64,000 bases of DNA from an uncultured Ruminococcus sp. (GTDB lineage Bacteria; Bacillota; Clostridia; Oscillospirales; Acutalibacteraceae), in contig UQCF01000005.1 of assembly GCA_900539465.1 (NCBI GenBank), forward strand, positions 62,001-126,000, given 5' to 3'. The translations under genes and the position numbers were made by a program. The notes beneath the pieces were generated by a model, which saw only the letters and a list, made by a program, of their open reading frames with translations, was not told the origin of the DNA and did no database searches. Shown piece by piece: positions 24,247 to 34,600 of this stretch. The number at the start of each line of letters is the position of its first letter. Position 1 is the stretch's first letter.

Positions 24247-24247
24247 A

Positions 24248-25588
24248 ATGGCTTACTCGGTAGGTTTAATTTCACTCGGCTGCCCCAAAAATCAGATTGA
24301 CGCGGAGCATATGCTTGCCGCGCTTGACGAAGCGGGTTTCAGAATTGTGGACTATGTTGACGCGGATTATGATGACAAATGCGACGCGGTAATAATCAAT
24401 ACCTGCGGCTTTATTGACGATGCAAAAAAAGAAGCGATAGAAAATATACTTGATGTTGCAGAGCTTAAAAAGCAGGGACTTGTCGGCTCGATTATTGTCA
24501 CAGGCTGTCTTGCTCAGCGTTATCAGGACGAGATACTCAAAGAAATCCCGGAGGTTGACACGATAGTCGGCATCGGTGCAAACGGAGACATTGTAAAAAT
24601 AGTCAGAGAGACAATAGAGGGCAATAATATTTCGTCTTTCCCCGATGTTTGTAATTTGCCTATGGATTCACAGCGAATACTCACAACGCCGTCATACTGG
24701 GCATATCTCAAAATTGCCGAGGGCTGCTCAAACTGCTGCACCTACTGCAAAATTCCCTCAATCAGGGGAGCGATGAGAAGCCGTAAGATTGAATCTGTTA
24801 TAGAAGAAGCAAAGCAGCTCGCAGAGCTGGGCGTTAAAGAGCTTGTTGTTATCGCGCAGGATACAACCGCCTACGGAATTGACCTTTACGGCGAGTATAA
24901 ATTGCCGGAGCTTTTAAACGAGCTTTGCCTTATTGACGGAATAGAATGGATAAGACTGCTTTATTGCTACCCCGATAAAATAACAGATGAGCTTATAGAA
25001 ACAATGGCAAAGCAGGAGAAAATCGTTAATTACATAGATCTGCCTCTTCAACACTGCAACGACTCTATTCTTTCCGCAATGCACAGAAAGGGCACCAAGG
25101 CAGAGATAACAGACGTTATAGAGCGTCTTCGCGCCGCCATGCCGGATATTGCGATACGCACAACGTTTATCACGGGCTTCCCCGGCGAGGGAGACGAAGA
25201 GTTTGAGGAGCTTAACGTATTTGTAAACGAAATGGAATTTGACCGCATGGGCTGCTTCGAGTTTTCTCCGCAGGAGGGTACGCCGGCTGCCGAAATGGAA
25301 AATCAGGTTGACGATGACGTCAAAACGAGACGCGGCGAAATTCTTATGGAAGACCAGTATCTTATAATGCAGGAGAAAAACAACAGCCGAATCGGCAAGG
25401 AATATAAGGTTCTTGTTGAGGGCTATGACGCTTATACCGACAGCTACTCCGGCAGAACCTATATGGATGCTCCCGAAATTGACGGCGTGGTATATTTTGC
25501 CTCGGATAAGGAATATGACGAGGGTGATTTCGCACTTGTAGAGATTCTCGGCGTAAACGAATATGACCTTGTCGGCAGAGCGATATAA
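24248..25588 (+). CDS. rimO: Ribosomal protein S12 methylthiotransferase RimO
   Basis: Protein of 446 aa. RimO adds a methylthio group to the conserved Asp of ribosomal protein S12. ATG 24248 is one base after the recX stop and has GGAAGG upstream; a longer frame to 24083 lies inside recX. UPF0004 domain: ISLGCPKNQIDAE, INTCGFIDDAKKEAIE, VTGCLAQRY (three cluster cysteines). Radical SAM domain: EGCSNCCTYCKIPSIRG (Cx3Cx2C). A C-terminal TRAM domain follows (YKVLVEGYDAYTDSYSGRTY). DAEHML and GFIDDAK favour RimO over MiaB. Confidence 0.97.
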   Translation: MAYSVGLISLGCPKNQIDAEHMLAALDEAGFRIVDYVDADYDDKCDAVIINTCGFIDDAKKEAIENILDVAELKKQGLVGSIIVTGCLAQRYQDEILKEIPEVDTIVGIGANGDIVKIVRETIEGNNISSFPDVCNLPMDSQRILTTPSYWAYLKIAEGCSNCCTYCKIPSIRGAMRSRKIESVIEEAKQLAELGVKELVVIAQDTTAYGIDLYGEYKLPELLNELCLIDGIEWIRLLYCYPDKITDELIETMAKQEKIVNYIDLPLQHCNDSILSAMHRKGTKAEITDVIERLRAAMPDIAIRTTFITGFPGEGDEEFEELNVFVNEMEFDRMGCFEFSPQEGTPAAEMENQVDDDVKTRRGEILMEDQYLIMQEKNNSRIGKEYKVLVEGYDAYTDSYSGRTYMDAPEIDGVVYFASDKEYDEGDFALVEILGVNEYDLVGRAI

Positions 25589-25601
25589 TGAGAGGTAGAG
25601 T

Positions 25602-26165
25602 ATGAATACACCTAACAAAATAACGGTTTTCAGAATATTTTTAGCACCCGTGTGGCTCACGGTGTTTTTGCTTGACGTACCTTATCGCTACCTTATTTCG
25701 GCAATAGTGTTTGCCGTTGCCGCCGCAACAGACGCAATAGACGGCAGAATGGCAAGAAAAAACAACCTCGTCACCGTTTTCGGTCAGTTCCTTGACCCGA
25801 TAGCGGATAAAATGCTTGTCACGGCAGGTCTTTTGGCATTTTTAAAAGAGGGTCTTTGCAACATTTGGATAGTTTTTGTGATAATTATAAGAGAGTTTGT
25901 CATGACGTCTTTAAGGCTTATCGCCTCGTCGCAGGGCAAGGTTATACCTGCCAATATTTTCGGAAAAATAAAGACGGTAATGCAAATGGTCTCGTTCATT
26001 GTCGTTATGCTGCTTTGCCATGTCGATGATTATTTCGGCTGGCCGATTCCGCTTATGCCCGCAGATATTTCAAATATTCTTATGGGTCTTTCGGCGGTTA
26101 TGGGCGTAGTTTCGGCAGTGATATATTATGTTCAGAGCAAAGATGTAATAGATTTTAATAAATAA
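25602..26165 (+). CDS. pgsA: CDP-diacylglycerol-glycerol-3-phosphate 3-phosphatidyltransferase
   Basis: Membrane enzyme of 187 aa making phosphatidylglycerol phosphate. The CDP-alcohol phosphatidyltransferase motif is complete: DAIDGRMAR followed by GQFLDPIADK, i.e. DxxDGxxAR-x8-GxxxDxxxD. Several TM helices surround it. It begins NTPNKITVFRI as usual for PgsA. It lies 13 bases after rimO and 11 bases before the next gene, so it belongs to the recA cluster. The rimO-pgsA pairing is common in Firmicutes. Confidence 0.95.
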   Translation: MNTPNKITVFRIFLAPVWLTVFLLDVPYRYLISAIVFAVAAATDAIDGRMARKNNLVTVFGQFLDPIADKMLVTAGLLAFLKEGLCNIWIVFVIIIREFVMTSLRLIASSQGKVIPANIFGKIKTVMQMVSFIVVMLLCHVDDYFGWPIPLMPADISNILMGLSAVMGVVSAVIYYVQSKDVIDFNK

Positions 26166-26176
26166 ACGGAGTTTTT

Positions 26177-28327
26177 ATGAAAGCTTTGCGAAAAGCAATA
26201 AGAATAATGTGTATACTGCTCGCTGTGAGCCTTGCTCTCACTGCGGTGTTCTTTCGCGATAACGGCGTTGAAGTGCTTGGCATAAAGAGTGATGAAACGC
26301 TGAAGGCGCAGTTCGCCGATACTCTTCATTCTTCTGCCGAGGGCGAGCTTCAAAAAATTGCTTCATCGGGATTTACCGAGCTTTATTTTAACAGCAAAAC
26401 ATCTGACGTTGCGGTTAAAGAGATCACGCAGAACAAGATGTGGTATTCTATGCCCGAGGGCGCGGACGGCAGTGTTTTGAGTATGCAGGTCATAGCGTCG
26501 GACGGTGTGCATTACCTCAATTCGCAGGATAACAGCGTTGCTTTTTCAAACTGGAGTTATGAGCTGACAAAAGACGGTGTAACTGTAAATTATACTTTAA
26601 CCGATAGCCTTAAAACGGCGCAGAAAGAAAGCTTTAAAGACAGCGACATCGCCTTTTCGGCAAAGGTCGCTTTCACATTAAAGGACGGCGGATTTTTTGT
26701 CTCGGCAGAGCTTAAAAATCTTTCGGGCAACACCAAATGCGCGGTTAAGTCTTTTTGTATTCTCGAAAAATTCGGAGCGTTCAAAAATCCGCAAAAAGAT
26801 GACTTCTTTGTGGTTCCAGACGGCTGCGGTGCGCTCGCATACCCTGCCTTGGGCGATGAGGCGGCGGATTATGAATATAAGGTTTACAGTGCCGACCCGT
26901 CGGCAGACAGTGCAGATATTCACTCTGCTCTCATGGGCGCATTCGGCTTAAAATGCGGCAAGAGCGCGTATGCGGTTATTATTGACAATGCAGAAGAAAA
27001 CGCAAAAATCCGCCTTCACTGCGATAAAAACGGATACAGCTATATAAACGCAGGCTTTGATTTAAGCGACACAAAGCAAAAAGGCAAAAATCTTTATATC
27101 GGCTCTCGCGGCGCTTCTGAAAAAGCGGAGCTTTGCTACAAGTTCCTGTCTGCGGATAACGCCGCTTATTCCGAGATTTTTTCTGCCTGCCGCGAGCAGT
27201 TTATCAGAAACGGAACGCTCTCGTCCTCCTCTATAAAAAACAGCGACAGCCTGCCTGCGTATATTACCTTGACGGGGCAGTACAAGAAAAATCCGTGGAC
27301 TTTTAAAGTAAAAAAATATACCGATTTTTCGCAGGGCTTAGATATAGTCAAGCGAATAAAAGCAAAAGGTATAGACAATATAAATGTAAGATATAAAGCT
27401 GCGCTTAAAGACGGCACTTCGTCTCTTTCTTCTTCTCTCGGCGGCGAGAGTAAATTCAAAGAGCTTTATGACTACACACATTCTCAAAATATCTCACTTC
27501 TTTTGGATGTGAATATATTGAGCTATGAGAGCTTCTTCGGCAAAACAGATTTTTCTGCCGCAAAAAATCTTCAAAAAAGACCGTCATATATAATTGAATC
27601 TTTCGCTTCGGACGGCTTTGCCGAAAACAGCGGCAAATACCGTTTCAGAAAAATAAGCGCGGTCAACTCTTATGTTTCGGAGCTCATTGACAAAACAAAA
27701 GATTACAGTGTAAGCGGCTGGTGCATAGGCGATGCGGGCAGAGTGCTCATATCCGATTATTCACACTCCGGTGCCTCGCGCGGCGAGGTTAAAGACGCGC
27801 TGTCTTCACAAATTCCCGCGCTTTCAAACTCAGGCACGGTGGTTGTTGATACGGGTAATTTTTATATGATAAAAAATTCGGCGGCGGTTATAAATATTCC
27901 CGTTTCCGTGTCGTATGAAGAGAGCGAGGCTTATGTTGCCGTCCCGTTTGTGCAGTCCGTGCTTCACGGTATGCTTGTTATGTCGGGTGAGCCGATAAAT
28001 ACGCAAAGCGATATAAAAACGGCGGCACTTAAATGTATAGAATACGGAGTAGCCCCTAATTTTTCTGCCGTTTATGAAAGTGACGGCGGCGAAAACAGCG
28101 TTTTGTTTGACAACGCCGTCAACGATATAATAAAAACATATAATGAGATGTCCGCTGTGCTGTATTCCCTTGAGGGTCAGCGTATTGCAGAGCACGAAAA
28201 ACTCGGTAAAAGCCTTTTCTGCACCACATATGACAACGGCGTGAGAGTGTATGTAAACTACTCCGATGATGCTCAGACCGTCGGCGGAGTCACAGTGAAA
28301 GCGCAAAGCTGCGTCAGAATAGGCTGA
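26177..28327 (+). CDS. Exported DUF5696-like protein, possible TIM-barrel hydrolase
   Basis: Protein of 716 aa. The N-terminus (KALRKAIRIMCILLAVSLALTAVFF) is a signal anchor, so the bulk is extracellular. The middle contains FFVVPDGCGALAYPALGDEA, reminiscent of the PDGSGAL segment of DUF5696 proteins. The second half (ITLTGQYKKNPWTF, KAKGIDNINVRYKAALKDG, LLLDVNILSYESFF) alternates strands and helices like a TIM barrel, ending in a small beta domain (LFCTTYDNGVRVYVNYSDD). I cannot place catalytic residues. It is embedded between pgsA (11 bases) and pyk (32 bases), and so probably expressed at housekeeping level. Family assignment is tentative. Confidence 0.5.
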   Translation: MKALRKAIRIMCILLAVSLALTAVFFRDNGVEVLGIKSDETLKAQFADTLHSSAEGELQKIASSGFTELYFNSKTSDVAVKEITQNKMWYSMPEGADGSVLSMQVIASDGVHYLNSQDNSVAFSNWSYELTKDGVTVNYTLTDSLKTAQKESFKDSDIAFSAKVAFTLKDGGFFVSAELKNLSGNTKCAVKSFCILEKFGAFKNPQKDDFFVVPDGCGALAYPALGDEAADYEYKVYSADPSADSADIHSALMGAFGLKCGKSAYAVIIDNAEENAKIRLHCDKNGYSYINAGFDLSDTKQKGKNLYIGSRGASEKAELCYKFLSADNAAYSEIFSACREQFIRNGTLSSSSIKNSDSLPAYITLTGQYKKNPWTFKVKKYTDFSQGLDIVKRIKAKGIDNINVRYKAALKDGTSSLSSSLGGESKFKELYDYTHSQNISLLLDVNILSYESFFGKTDFSAAKNLQKRPSYIIESFASDGFAENSGKYRFRKISAVNSYVSELIDKTKDYSVSGWCIGDAGRVLISDYSHSGASRGEVKDALSSQIPALSNSGTVVVDTGNFYMIKNSAAVINIPVSVSYEESEAYVAVPFVQSVLHGMLVMSGEPINTQSDIKTAALKCIEYGVAPNFSAVYESDGGENSVLFDNAVNDIIKTYNEMSAVLYSLEGQRIAEHEKLGKSLFCTTYDNGVRVYVNYSDDAQTVGGVTVKAQSCVRIG

Positions 28328-28359
28328 TTAAATAACTCAAAGCAGGAGATGAAATCAAT

Positions 28360-29793
28360 ATGAGAAGAACCAAAATAATATGCACACTCGGCCCTGCAAG
28401 CCGTGACGAGCGCGTTATGAAAGATATGCTTAAAAGCGGCATGAATGTTGCAAGACTCAATTTTTCTCACGGAGATCATGAGTATCACCGCGAGACAATA
28501 GAGCTTTTCAGAAAAGTAAGAGACGAAATGAAAATCCCGGCAGCTTTGATGCTTGATACCAAAGGCCCCGAAATCAGAGTTAAAAATTTTGTCGGAGGCA
28601 AAGCCTTTTTAAAAGAAGGCGATAAATTTGTTCTCACCACAAATGAAGTTGACGGAAGCTCAGAAAAAGTTTCTATAACTTATAAAGACCTCCCGCCGCA
28701 GCTTAAAAAGGGCGACCGTGTTTTGATTGACGACGGCAGACTCCTTTTGACCGTTGACTCCTGCACAAAAACAGATATTATTTGCAGTGTTGTTATCGGC
28801 GGCGAAATAAGCAATCACAAAGGTATAAACATACCGAATGTGCACCTTGATATGCCTTACCTCAGCCCGACGGATGAGAGCGATTTGAAATTCGGAGTTG
28901 AGCAGGGCGTCGATTTTATTGCCGCTTCTTTTGTCAGAAACAAAGAGGATGTTATTGCTCTTCGCAAATTTATAGATTACTACGGCGGCAGAGATATAAG
29001 AATAATATCTAAAATAGAAAACATAGAGGGCATAGATAATTTTAACGAAATTCTCGAGCATTCCGACGGCATTATGGTTGCAAGGGGCGACATGGGCGTT
29101 GAGGTCGAGTATGAGCGTTTGCCCGGTATACAGAAAAAGTTTATCCGCAAATGCTATCGCTCAGGCAAAATGGTAATAACCGCAACGCAGATGCTTGAAT
29201 CCATGATACACAGCCACAACCCCACAAGAGCAGAGATAACGGATGTTGCAAACGCCGTGTTTGACGGCACAAGCGCGGTCATGCTCTCGGGCGAGACTGC
29301 TGCAGGCGATCACCCTGCTCTCGTTGTTAAGGTTATGGCAAAAATTGTTGAGCAGGCAGAAAAAGATGCTTTTGACATGGACGTTTACCGCGGAATAAAA
29401 TATGATATTGACGAGACAGATCTAACAAACGCCATTTGCGACGCAGCCTGCACCACGGCAAAGGATTTGAACGCGAGCGCGATAATCGCAGTTACAAAAT
29501 CGGGATATACCGCACGGCGCGTTTCAAAATTCCGCCCGCCGGAGCCGATTGTCGCGTCAACCCCGGATATTAAAACTTATCATCAGCTTGCGCTTTCATG
29601 GGGTGTGTTCCCGGTTCTCGCATTGCCGCAGAGCGACCAGGAGAAGCTGTTTGACCACGCGATAGACTGTGCGAAGCAGATAGACATAGTCTCGGCAGGC
29701 GACACAGTGGTTATAACCGCAGGCGTACCGCTTAGTATAGCCGGCAACACCAATATCATAAAGGTGCAGACCGTGCCCGGCTCAATCAAATAA
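28360..29793 (+). CDS. pyk: Pyruvate kinase
   Basis: Protein of 477 aa catalysing phosphoenolpyruvate + ADP to pyruvate + ATP, the last glycolytic step. Motifs: RRTKIICTLGPAS at the start, MNVARLNFSHGDH, LDTKGPEIR, the active-site signature ISKIENIEGIDNF (catalytic Lys), DGIMVARGDMGVE, and TATQMLESMIHSHNPTRAE. The A-B-C domain set is complete. The extra C-terminal PEP-utiliser domain seen in Bacillus enzymes is absent. AGGAG lies ten bases upstream of ATG. Last gene of the recA cluster. Confidence 0.98.
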   Translation: MRRTKIICTLGPASRDERVMKDMLKSGMNVARLNFSHGDHEYHRETIELFRKVRDEMKIPAALMLDTKGPEIRVKNFVGGKAFLKEGDKFVLTTNEVDGSSEKVSITYKDLPPQLKKGDRVLIDDGRLLLTVDSCTKTDIICSVVIGGEISNHKGINIPNVHLDMPYLSPTDESDLKFGVEQGVDFIAASFVRNKEDVIALRKFIDYYGGRDIRIISKIENIEGIDNFNEILEHSDGIMVARGDMGVEVEYERLPGIQKKFIRKCYRSGKMVITATQMLESMIHSHNPTRAEITDVANAVFDGTSAVMLSGETAAGDHPALVVKVMAKIVEQAEKDAFDMDVYRGIKYDIDETDLTNAICDAACTTAKDLNASAIIAVTKSGYTARRVSKFRPPEPIVASTPDIKTYHQLALSWGVFPVLALPQSDQEKLFDHAIDCAKQIDIVSAGDTVVITAGVPLSIAGNTNIIKVQTVPGSIK

Positions 29794-29797
29794 TTTT

Positions 29798-29833
29798 AAC
29801 AGGCTGTTCCAAATATTTTCGGAGCAGCCTGTT
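29798..29833 (+). terminator. Terminator after pyk
   Basis: AACAGGCTGTTCC / GGAGCAGCCTGTT stem (one bulged or mismatched pair) around loop AAATATTTTC, then TTTTTGC. Confidence 0.85.
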
Positions 29834-29974
29834 TTTGCTTTTTTGATAAATAACATCGGTTCTGATTTGTTCATTTTGCCGATTTTGGCTTCGGCAAGTC
29901 TGTTTTGTTTGCTCTTTGACTTGCAATATGTTATATTTAATTAAAACTATCTATTTTAAAGGCAGGTAGATAAT

Positions 29975-31525
29975 ATGAATTTTAAAAAAGCAATGATAAA
30001 GGCGGCGTGTTTCGGTATGAGTGCGGTGCTCTTGTGCTCGGGTATTTCGGCAAGTGCTTGTATTAAGCCCTCAAAGCCCGAAAAACCTGCGGATTATACA
30101 ATTTCCAACCCATATGAAAATATTGATTGGAGCACAGTCAATCAATACAAAACCGCGCTTCACACACACACAAACGCGAGTGACGGCAGCAACACTCTCA
30201 AAGAGTCACTTGAGCGCCATGTTGAAACAGGCTTTGATATAGTCGCAGTCACAGACCACGGCACTGTGGACTATTCATGGCGAGAGAACACAGGCAGCAA
30301 ATTTATCGGCAAGATAATGAAGCTTGTCGGCAGAACCGATTTTAACCTTGATTATCTCGGCGACAGCGGAACATTTAAAAACGGTACAAAATATGAAATG
30401 GTCGAGAAAAACGGCGACGATTATTTACTTACCGACAGCGGCAGTGAGATACTGAAAATCCCTTACGGCATTGAGAATAACGCCGTTTCTGTCAACGCCC
30501 ACGTCAACAGCTGGTTTGCGGATTTCAGCCGCAATCTGCCGAGCGACTATAAAGATGCCGTTGCCGGTGTTGATGCCCTCGGCGGACTCTCGGTTATAAA
30601 CCACCCGGGCGAGTACTCCCAGGCAAGATATGAACTTTATCAAAAGGACGCATACAATCTTAACAATCCCGTTTATAAATATTATTTTGAAAAGTTCTAC
30701 GGACTTATAAACGAATATGATTCGTGCCTCGGTATAGATATAAACAGCAAAGGCGATATTCGCACAAGATATGACAGGAAGCTTTGGGATTTAATGCTTA
30801 CCAAAGCGGCAAAGAGCGGCAAAACCGTGCTCGCCATTGCGTCGAGCGACGCGCATCAGCTTGATAAAATTGACACCGGCAGCACAGTTATCCTTGCCCA
30901 AAACAAAGATTCGCAGAGCGTAAAAAGCGCACTTCAAAACGGCGAATTTTTTGCACAGAGCACCTGCATATGCAACCATGACGAATTAGAGCAAATTGCA
31001 GCCGCACTTAAAGAGCTTTACGGTGAAACAGAGCTTTATAAAGAGATTGACGGCATTGTTAAAGAGTATGAGGTGCAGAGAGAGGAAAAAGACAATTCTT
31101 CTTCTGACGGCAATGTATCCGTAAGATACAAAGCTATTGACGATGACGGATATCTGGCTACCGACACACGTCCCGTTATTAAGTCTGTTTATGTTGACAA
31201 TGATGAAAACAGCATAACAATCAATAGCGAGAATGCTCTTATTGTCCGCTGGATTTCGGACGGCAAGCTTATCGCAACAACAAAGGCGGGCGACGCGAGC
31301 TTTGACCTTGACGATTATTCGGACGAAATCGGCGGTTATGTCAGAGCCGAGGTCTTCGGCGAGGGCGGAGTGGTTTATACTCAAAGCTTCACAATAAATG
31401 CCGACGATGCAAAGGATGACGGCGACAGCAGCTATAAAAACTACGGCTTTATGGATTTTCTGTTCGGTTTGGCAGACAGATATTGCGGACTCCTTTTCAG
31501 AATTATCAGAAATCTTTTCAGATAA
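29975..31525 (+). CDS. Secreted PHP-domain metallo-phosphoesterase
   Basis: Protein of 516 aa with a signal peptide ending ISASA. The PHP fold is clear: HTHTNASDGS near residue 62 (metal HxH and Asp), VAVTDHGTVD, INHPGEY, and SSDAHQ. PHP proteins are metal-dependent phosphatases or nucleases; most are cytoplasmic, so a secreted one is unusual. Residues about 370-480 look like an Ig-like or beta domain (VIKSVYVDNDENSITINSE, YVRAEVFGEGGVVYTQSF). The end, FMDFLFGLADRYCGLLFRII, is hydrophobic/basic and may hold it at the membrane. AGGCAGG precedes the ATG. Monocistronic. Confidence 0.8.
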   Translation: MNFKKAMIKAACFGMSAVLLCSGISASACIKPSKPEKPADYTISNPYENIDWSTVNQYKTALHTHTNASDGSNTLKESLERHVETGFDIVAVTDHGTVDYSWRENTGSKFIGKIMKLVGRTDFNLDYLGDSGTFKNGTKYEMVEKNGDDYLLTDSGSEILKIPYGIENNAVSVNAHVNSWFADFSRNLPSDYKDAVAGVDALGGLSVINHPGEYSQARYELYQKDAYNLNNPVYKYYFEKFYGLINEYDSCLGIDINSKGDIRTRYDRKLWDLMLTKAAKSGKTVLAIASSDAHQLDKIDTGSTVILAQNKDSQSVKSALQNGEFFAQSTCICNHDELEQIAAALKELYGETELYKEIDGIVKEYEVQREEKDNSSSDGNVSVRYKAIDDDGYLATDTRPVIKSVYVDNDENSITINSENALIVRWISDGKLIATTKAGDASFDLDDYSDEIGGYVRAEVFGEGGVVYTQSFTINADDAKDDGDSSYKNYGFMDFLFGLADRYCGLLFRIIRNLFR

Positions 31526-31540
31526 GATGAATTAAACAAA

Positions 31541-31582
31541 AGAATATAATTCACTGCTAAAGCTTTGAATTATATTCTTTTC
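31541..31582 (+). terminator. Terminator after the PHP gene
   Basis: Perfect 13-bp stem AGAATATAATTCA (31541-31553) / TGAATTATATTCT (31566-31578), then TTTT. The AT-rich arm resembles the TATAATCCA hairpins of the dispersed repeat. Confidence 0.82.
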
Positions 31583-31631
31583 TATATTGATTACACGTTA
31601 TATTAAAGAGTTTTGAAAGCGAAGTGAGATA

Positions 31632-34600
31632 ATGGATTATGGCAGACGTATTTTAAGTATATTCTTGGTTTTTGTCACGGTAATTTTGTGCCTTTCAAAT
31701 TCATTTCTCGCTTTTGCTTCGTCAGAAGAAAATACTTTGCATTCTGCATTGCCGGCAGATGAAGAAATCGCCGCCATGCCGGAATATGACGGCAGAGACT
31801 ACGGTATAATTACACCCGTTAAAGACCAGGGCGGCAGCAACCTATGCTGGGCATATTCTTCTGTCGCAGCGTCAGAAGCGAGCATTTTAAAGCTTGGCAC
31901 AGACCCTGATACCGACAAAGATAAATTAAGCCTCAATCCTGTAGCGGCGGCATACAGAATTTATAACAGAGGGAGCGACCCGCTCGGTAATACCGGCGGC
32001 ATATCGCAGTCGGTTGACTATACTCAGGCAACGGGCAATCCTTTAAAAATCGCAAAGCTTTTTTCTATGTGGTGGGGACCCGTTTCGGGCAGCAATGTCA
32101 ATATCGACCCGTATCAAAACCCGACTTACAGATTTGAGAACGCATTTTATATTCCCGAAAATAAGTCCGATACCGCCGCATATATAAAGGCAATAAAATC
32201 TGCCGTTGCAAAGTACGGAGCGGTAACCTTCCAGTACAACAACGCAAGAGAAACAAGCTATTACAATCCAAAAAACGAGAGCAGTTCGTCCAGTTTCCCG
32301 CACGCCTGCACAATAGTGGGGTGGAATGACAATATCCCCGCAAGCAGATTTTATCCGGGCGGCGCTTCGCAAAACGGCGGCTGGCTGATAAAAAACAGCT
32401 ACAATTCTTTGCAGTATTTTTATCTTTCTTATGATAACACAAGCTCAAGCGCATACGCTTTCACCTATGCACCCAAAGAAAAATACGACTATAACTATTA
32501 CTATGACGGCTCTATCGACGATTTTGCTTTAAGAAAAGATAAGGTAGCCGCAAACGTATTCAAGGCGCAAATGGGCGGCACCGACGGCAAGGATGAATAC
32601 CTGAAAGCCGTCAATGTTGGCGTTTCCGGCGAAAACATAACGGTAGAGGTTCAGGTCTATAAAAATCTTTCGGATCCCTCTGCGGCGCAAAATAATGCGC
32701 CGGTAGCGGGCGGAACTCTCGCAGGCACAACGAGCGTCGGCTTTGAGCACGGCGGATATGTGACGGTGGAGCTGGAAAATAAAATTAAGCTCGAAAAAGA
32801 CGAGTGGTATTCGGTTATCGTCAAAGTCTCTAATGATAAAGGCGATGCAAAAATTATAACCGGATACAAAGACGGCGAAAACTATTCGTATTGCCAAAGC
32901 GGAGACAATTGGTATCACTTCGGCAATTTTGTTGCAAGAATAAAAGCTTATACAAAGCTGGAGGATACAAAGCCGAAAAGCAATTTTACAAATCTTTTGG
33001 TTTTTGCAAGGTTTGACGGTGAGGATGAATTTATCAACACGGTCTACGACGGCGCAAACGTGAGAAAAATTACCGATAACACGTTCAATTCATCCGATTT
33101 CAGCGTTTCGGATTATTACAGGAGCGCGTCGGGCGGCAAAATGAACATACAAAGTGTCTATTTGTTTGACGGGGGAGGCTCTTTAAAGCTTTCGCACGAA
33201 CGCGGCTATTATGCCGAGTACAGCGAACAAAACCCCATAGGCTATAAAGACAGCAGTGAACGCGGAAAGCGAATGTATGAGCTGAAGCTCGATTGGTCAA
33301 ATGCCGTGAATGACGCTGTTGCGCGGGGCGGCGAAATCACGAGCTGTGACGGTACCGTGAAATATGATTATTCGGATCTTGATAAAAACGGAGACGGAAA
33401 AATAGACTCGATAACCGTCATTTATAAAAACACGGTTCAAAATATATCGGTCAGCTGGGCTTCTCCGCTTTGGAATTACAAGGATTATGCCGATTATGTC
33501 AGCGTGAATGCAGACGGCAAAACCCTGACGAGCGGAAATTATATTCAGCTCACCAACAGCTATGATTATCTTTATAAAGACTCTGCGGGCAATGTGATTT
33601 TGCCCACGTCCGTCGCAACACATGAGACGGGGCATATTCTGGGGCTTAAAGACCTCTATAATACCTCGGGCACGTCGCCTGTTTATTTCATGTCGGCAAT
33701 GGCAAAGCATACTTCGCCCGTACCGCAGTATATTTCCGTTAAGGAACGCGAGGCGTTGGGCTGGCTTGATGAAAATTCTTTGCCCGTGATTTCGCAGGAC
33801 GGCGAATATACGCTGTACGCGGCAGGGATTGACCCTCAAAATAATATTGTCGGCTATAAGCTGAATGTTCCGGGGCTTAACAAAACTCTTTATCTCGAAT
33901 ACAGAAACTTTGGCGGCAATGTGAATAAATACGATTCTCAAAACAAAGAGCTTTTTAAATCCGACGGCACAAAGATGAAGGGGCTATCGATAAAATCGGG
34001 GCTTGTGTGCTATCTTATGAACAGCAACATGAAATTTCCCGACAACATGAACTGCACAACGGCAAATTGGAATTATCAGGTTCTCGGCGGCACGTATTCC
34101 ACAAAATCAGATGCCGCACTTGGTCTTGACGAGCAAATTTCCGTCGGCAGCAATATAGAAATATATGTTACCGGAATAAGCGAAAACAGCCTCAGCTTTT
34201 CAATATCGGGCGCATCGCATGAGCATACCGGCGGAGAGGCAACCTGCACCGAAAGAGCCGTTTGCTCTGTTTGCGGTGAAAGATACGGCGAGCTTGACCC
34301 AAATAATCATAAGTGGAGTGAGTGGAGGCTTAAAACCGTGCCGACTGCCGCAAAAGACGGCGAAAACGAGAGGGTATGCTCTCTTTGCGGAGTGAAAGAG
34401 ACGGTGAGACTGCCAAAGGTTGTCAACAACTGCACCGTAAGCGGAAAGTTCATATACGGCATAACTCCTAAATTAGAAATAAATTCCGTTAAGAATTATA
34501 TCTCGGACGAAAACGCATCATATAAACTGACTGCGAACGGCAATTATATAACAACCGGCACAAAGGCGGAACTCAGCTATCTTGACTCGACAAGCGAAAC

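Noticed and set aside
24083..24247. Longer N-terminus for rimO
   Set aside because: Would lie inside recX; the family start MAYSVGLISLGC has its own ribosome site at 24248.
24914..25660. 248-codon frame antisense to rimO and pgsA
   Set aside because: Crosses the junction of two certain genes; no start context and no family motif.
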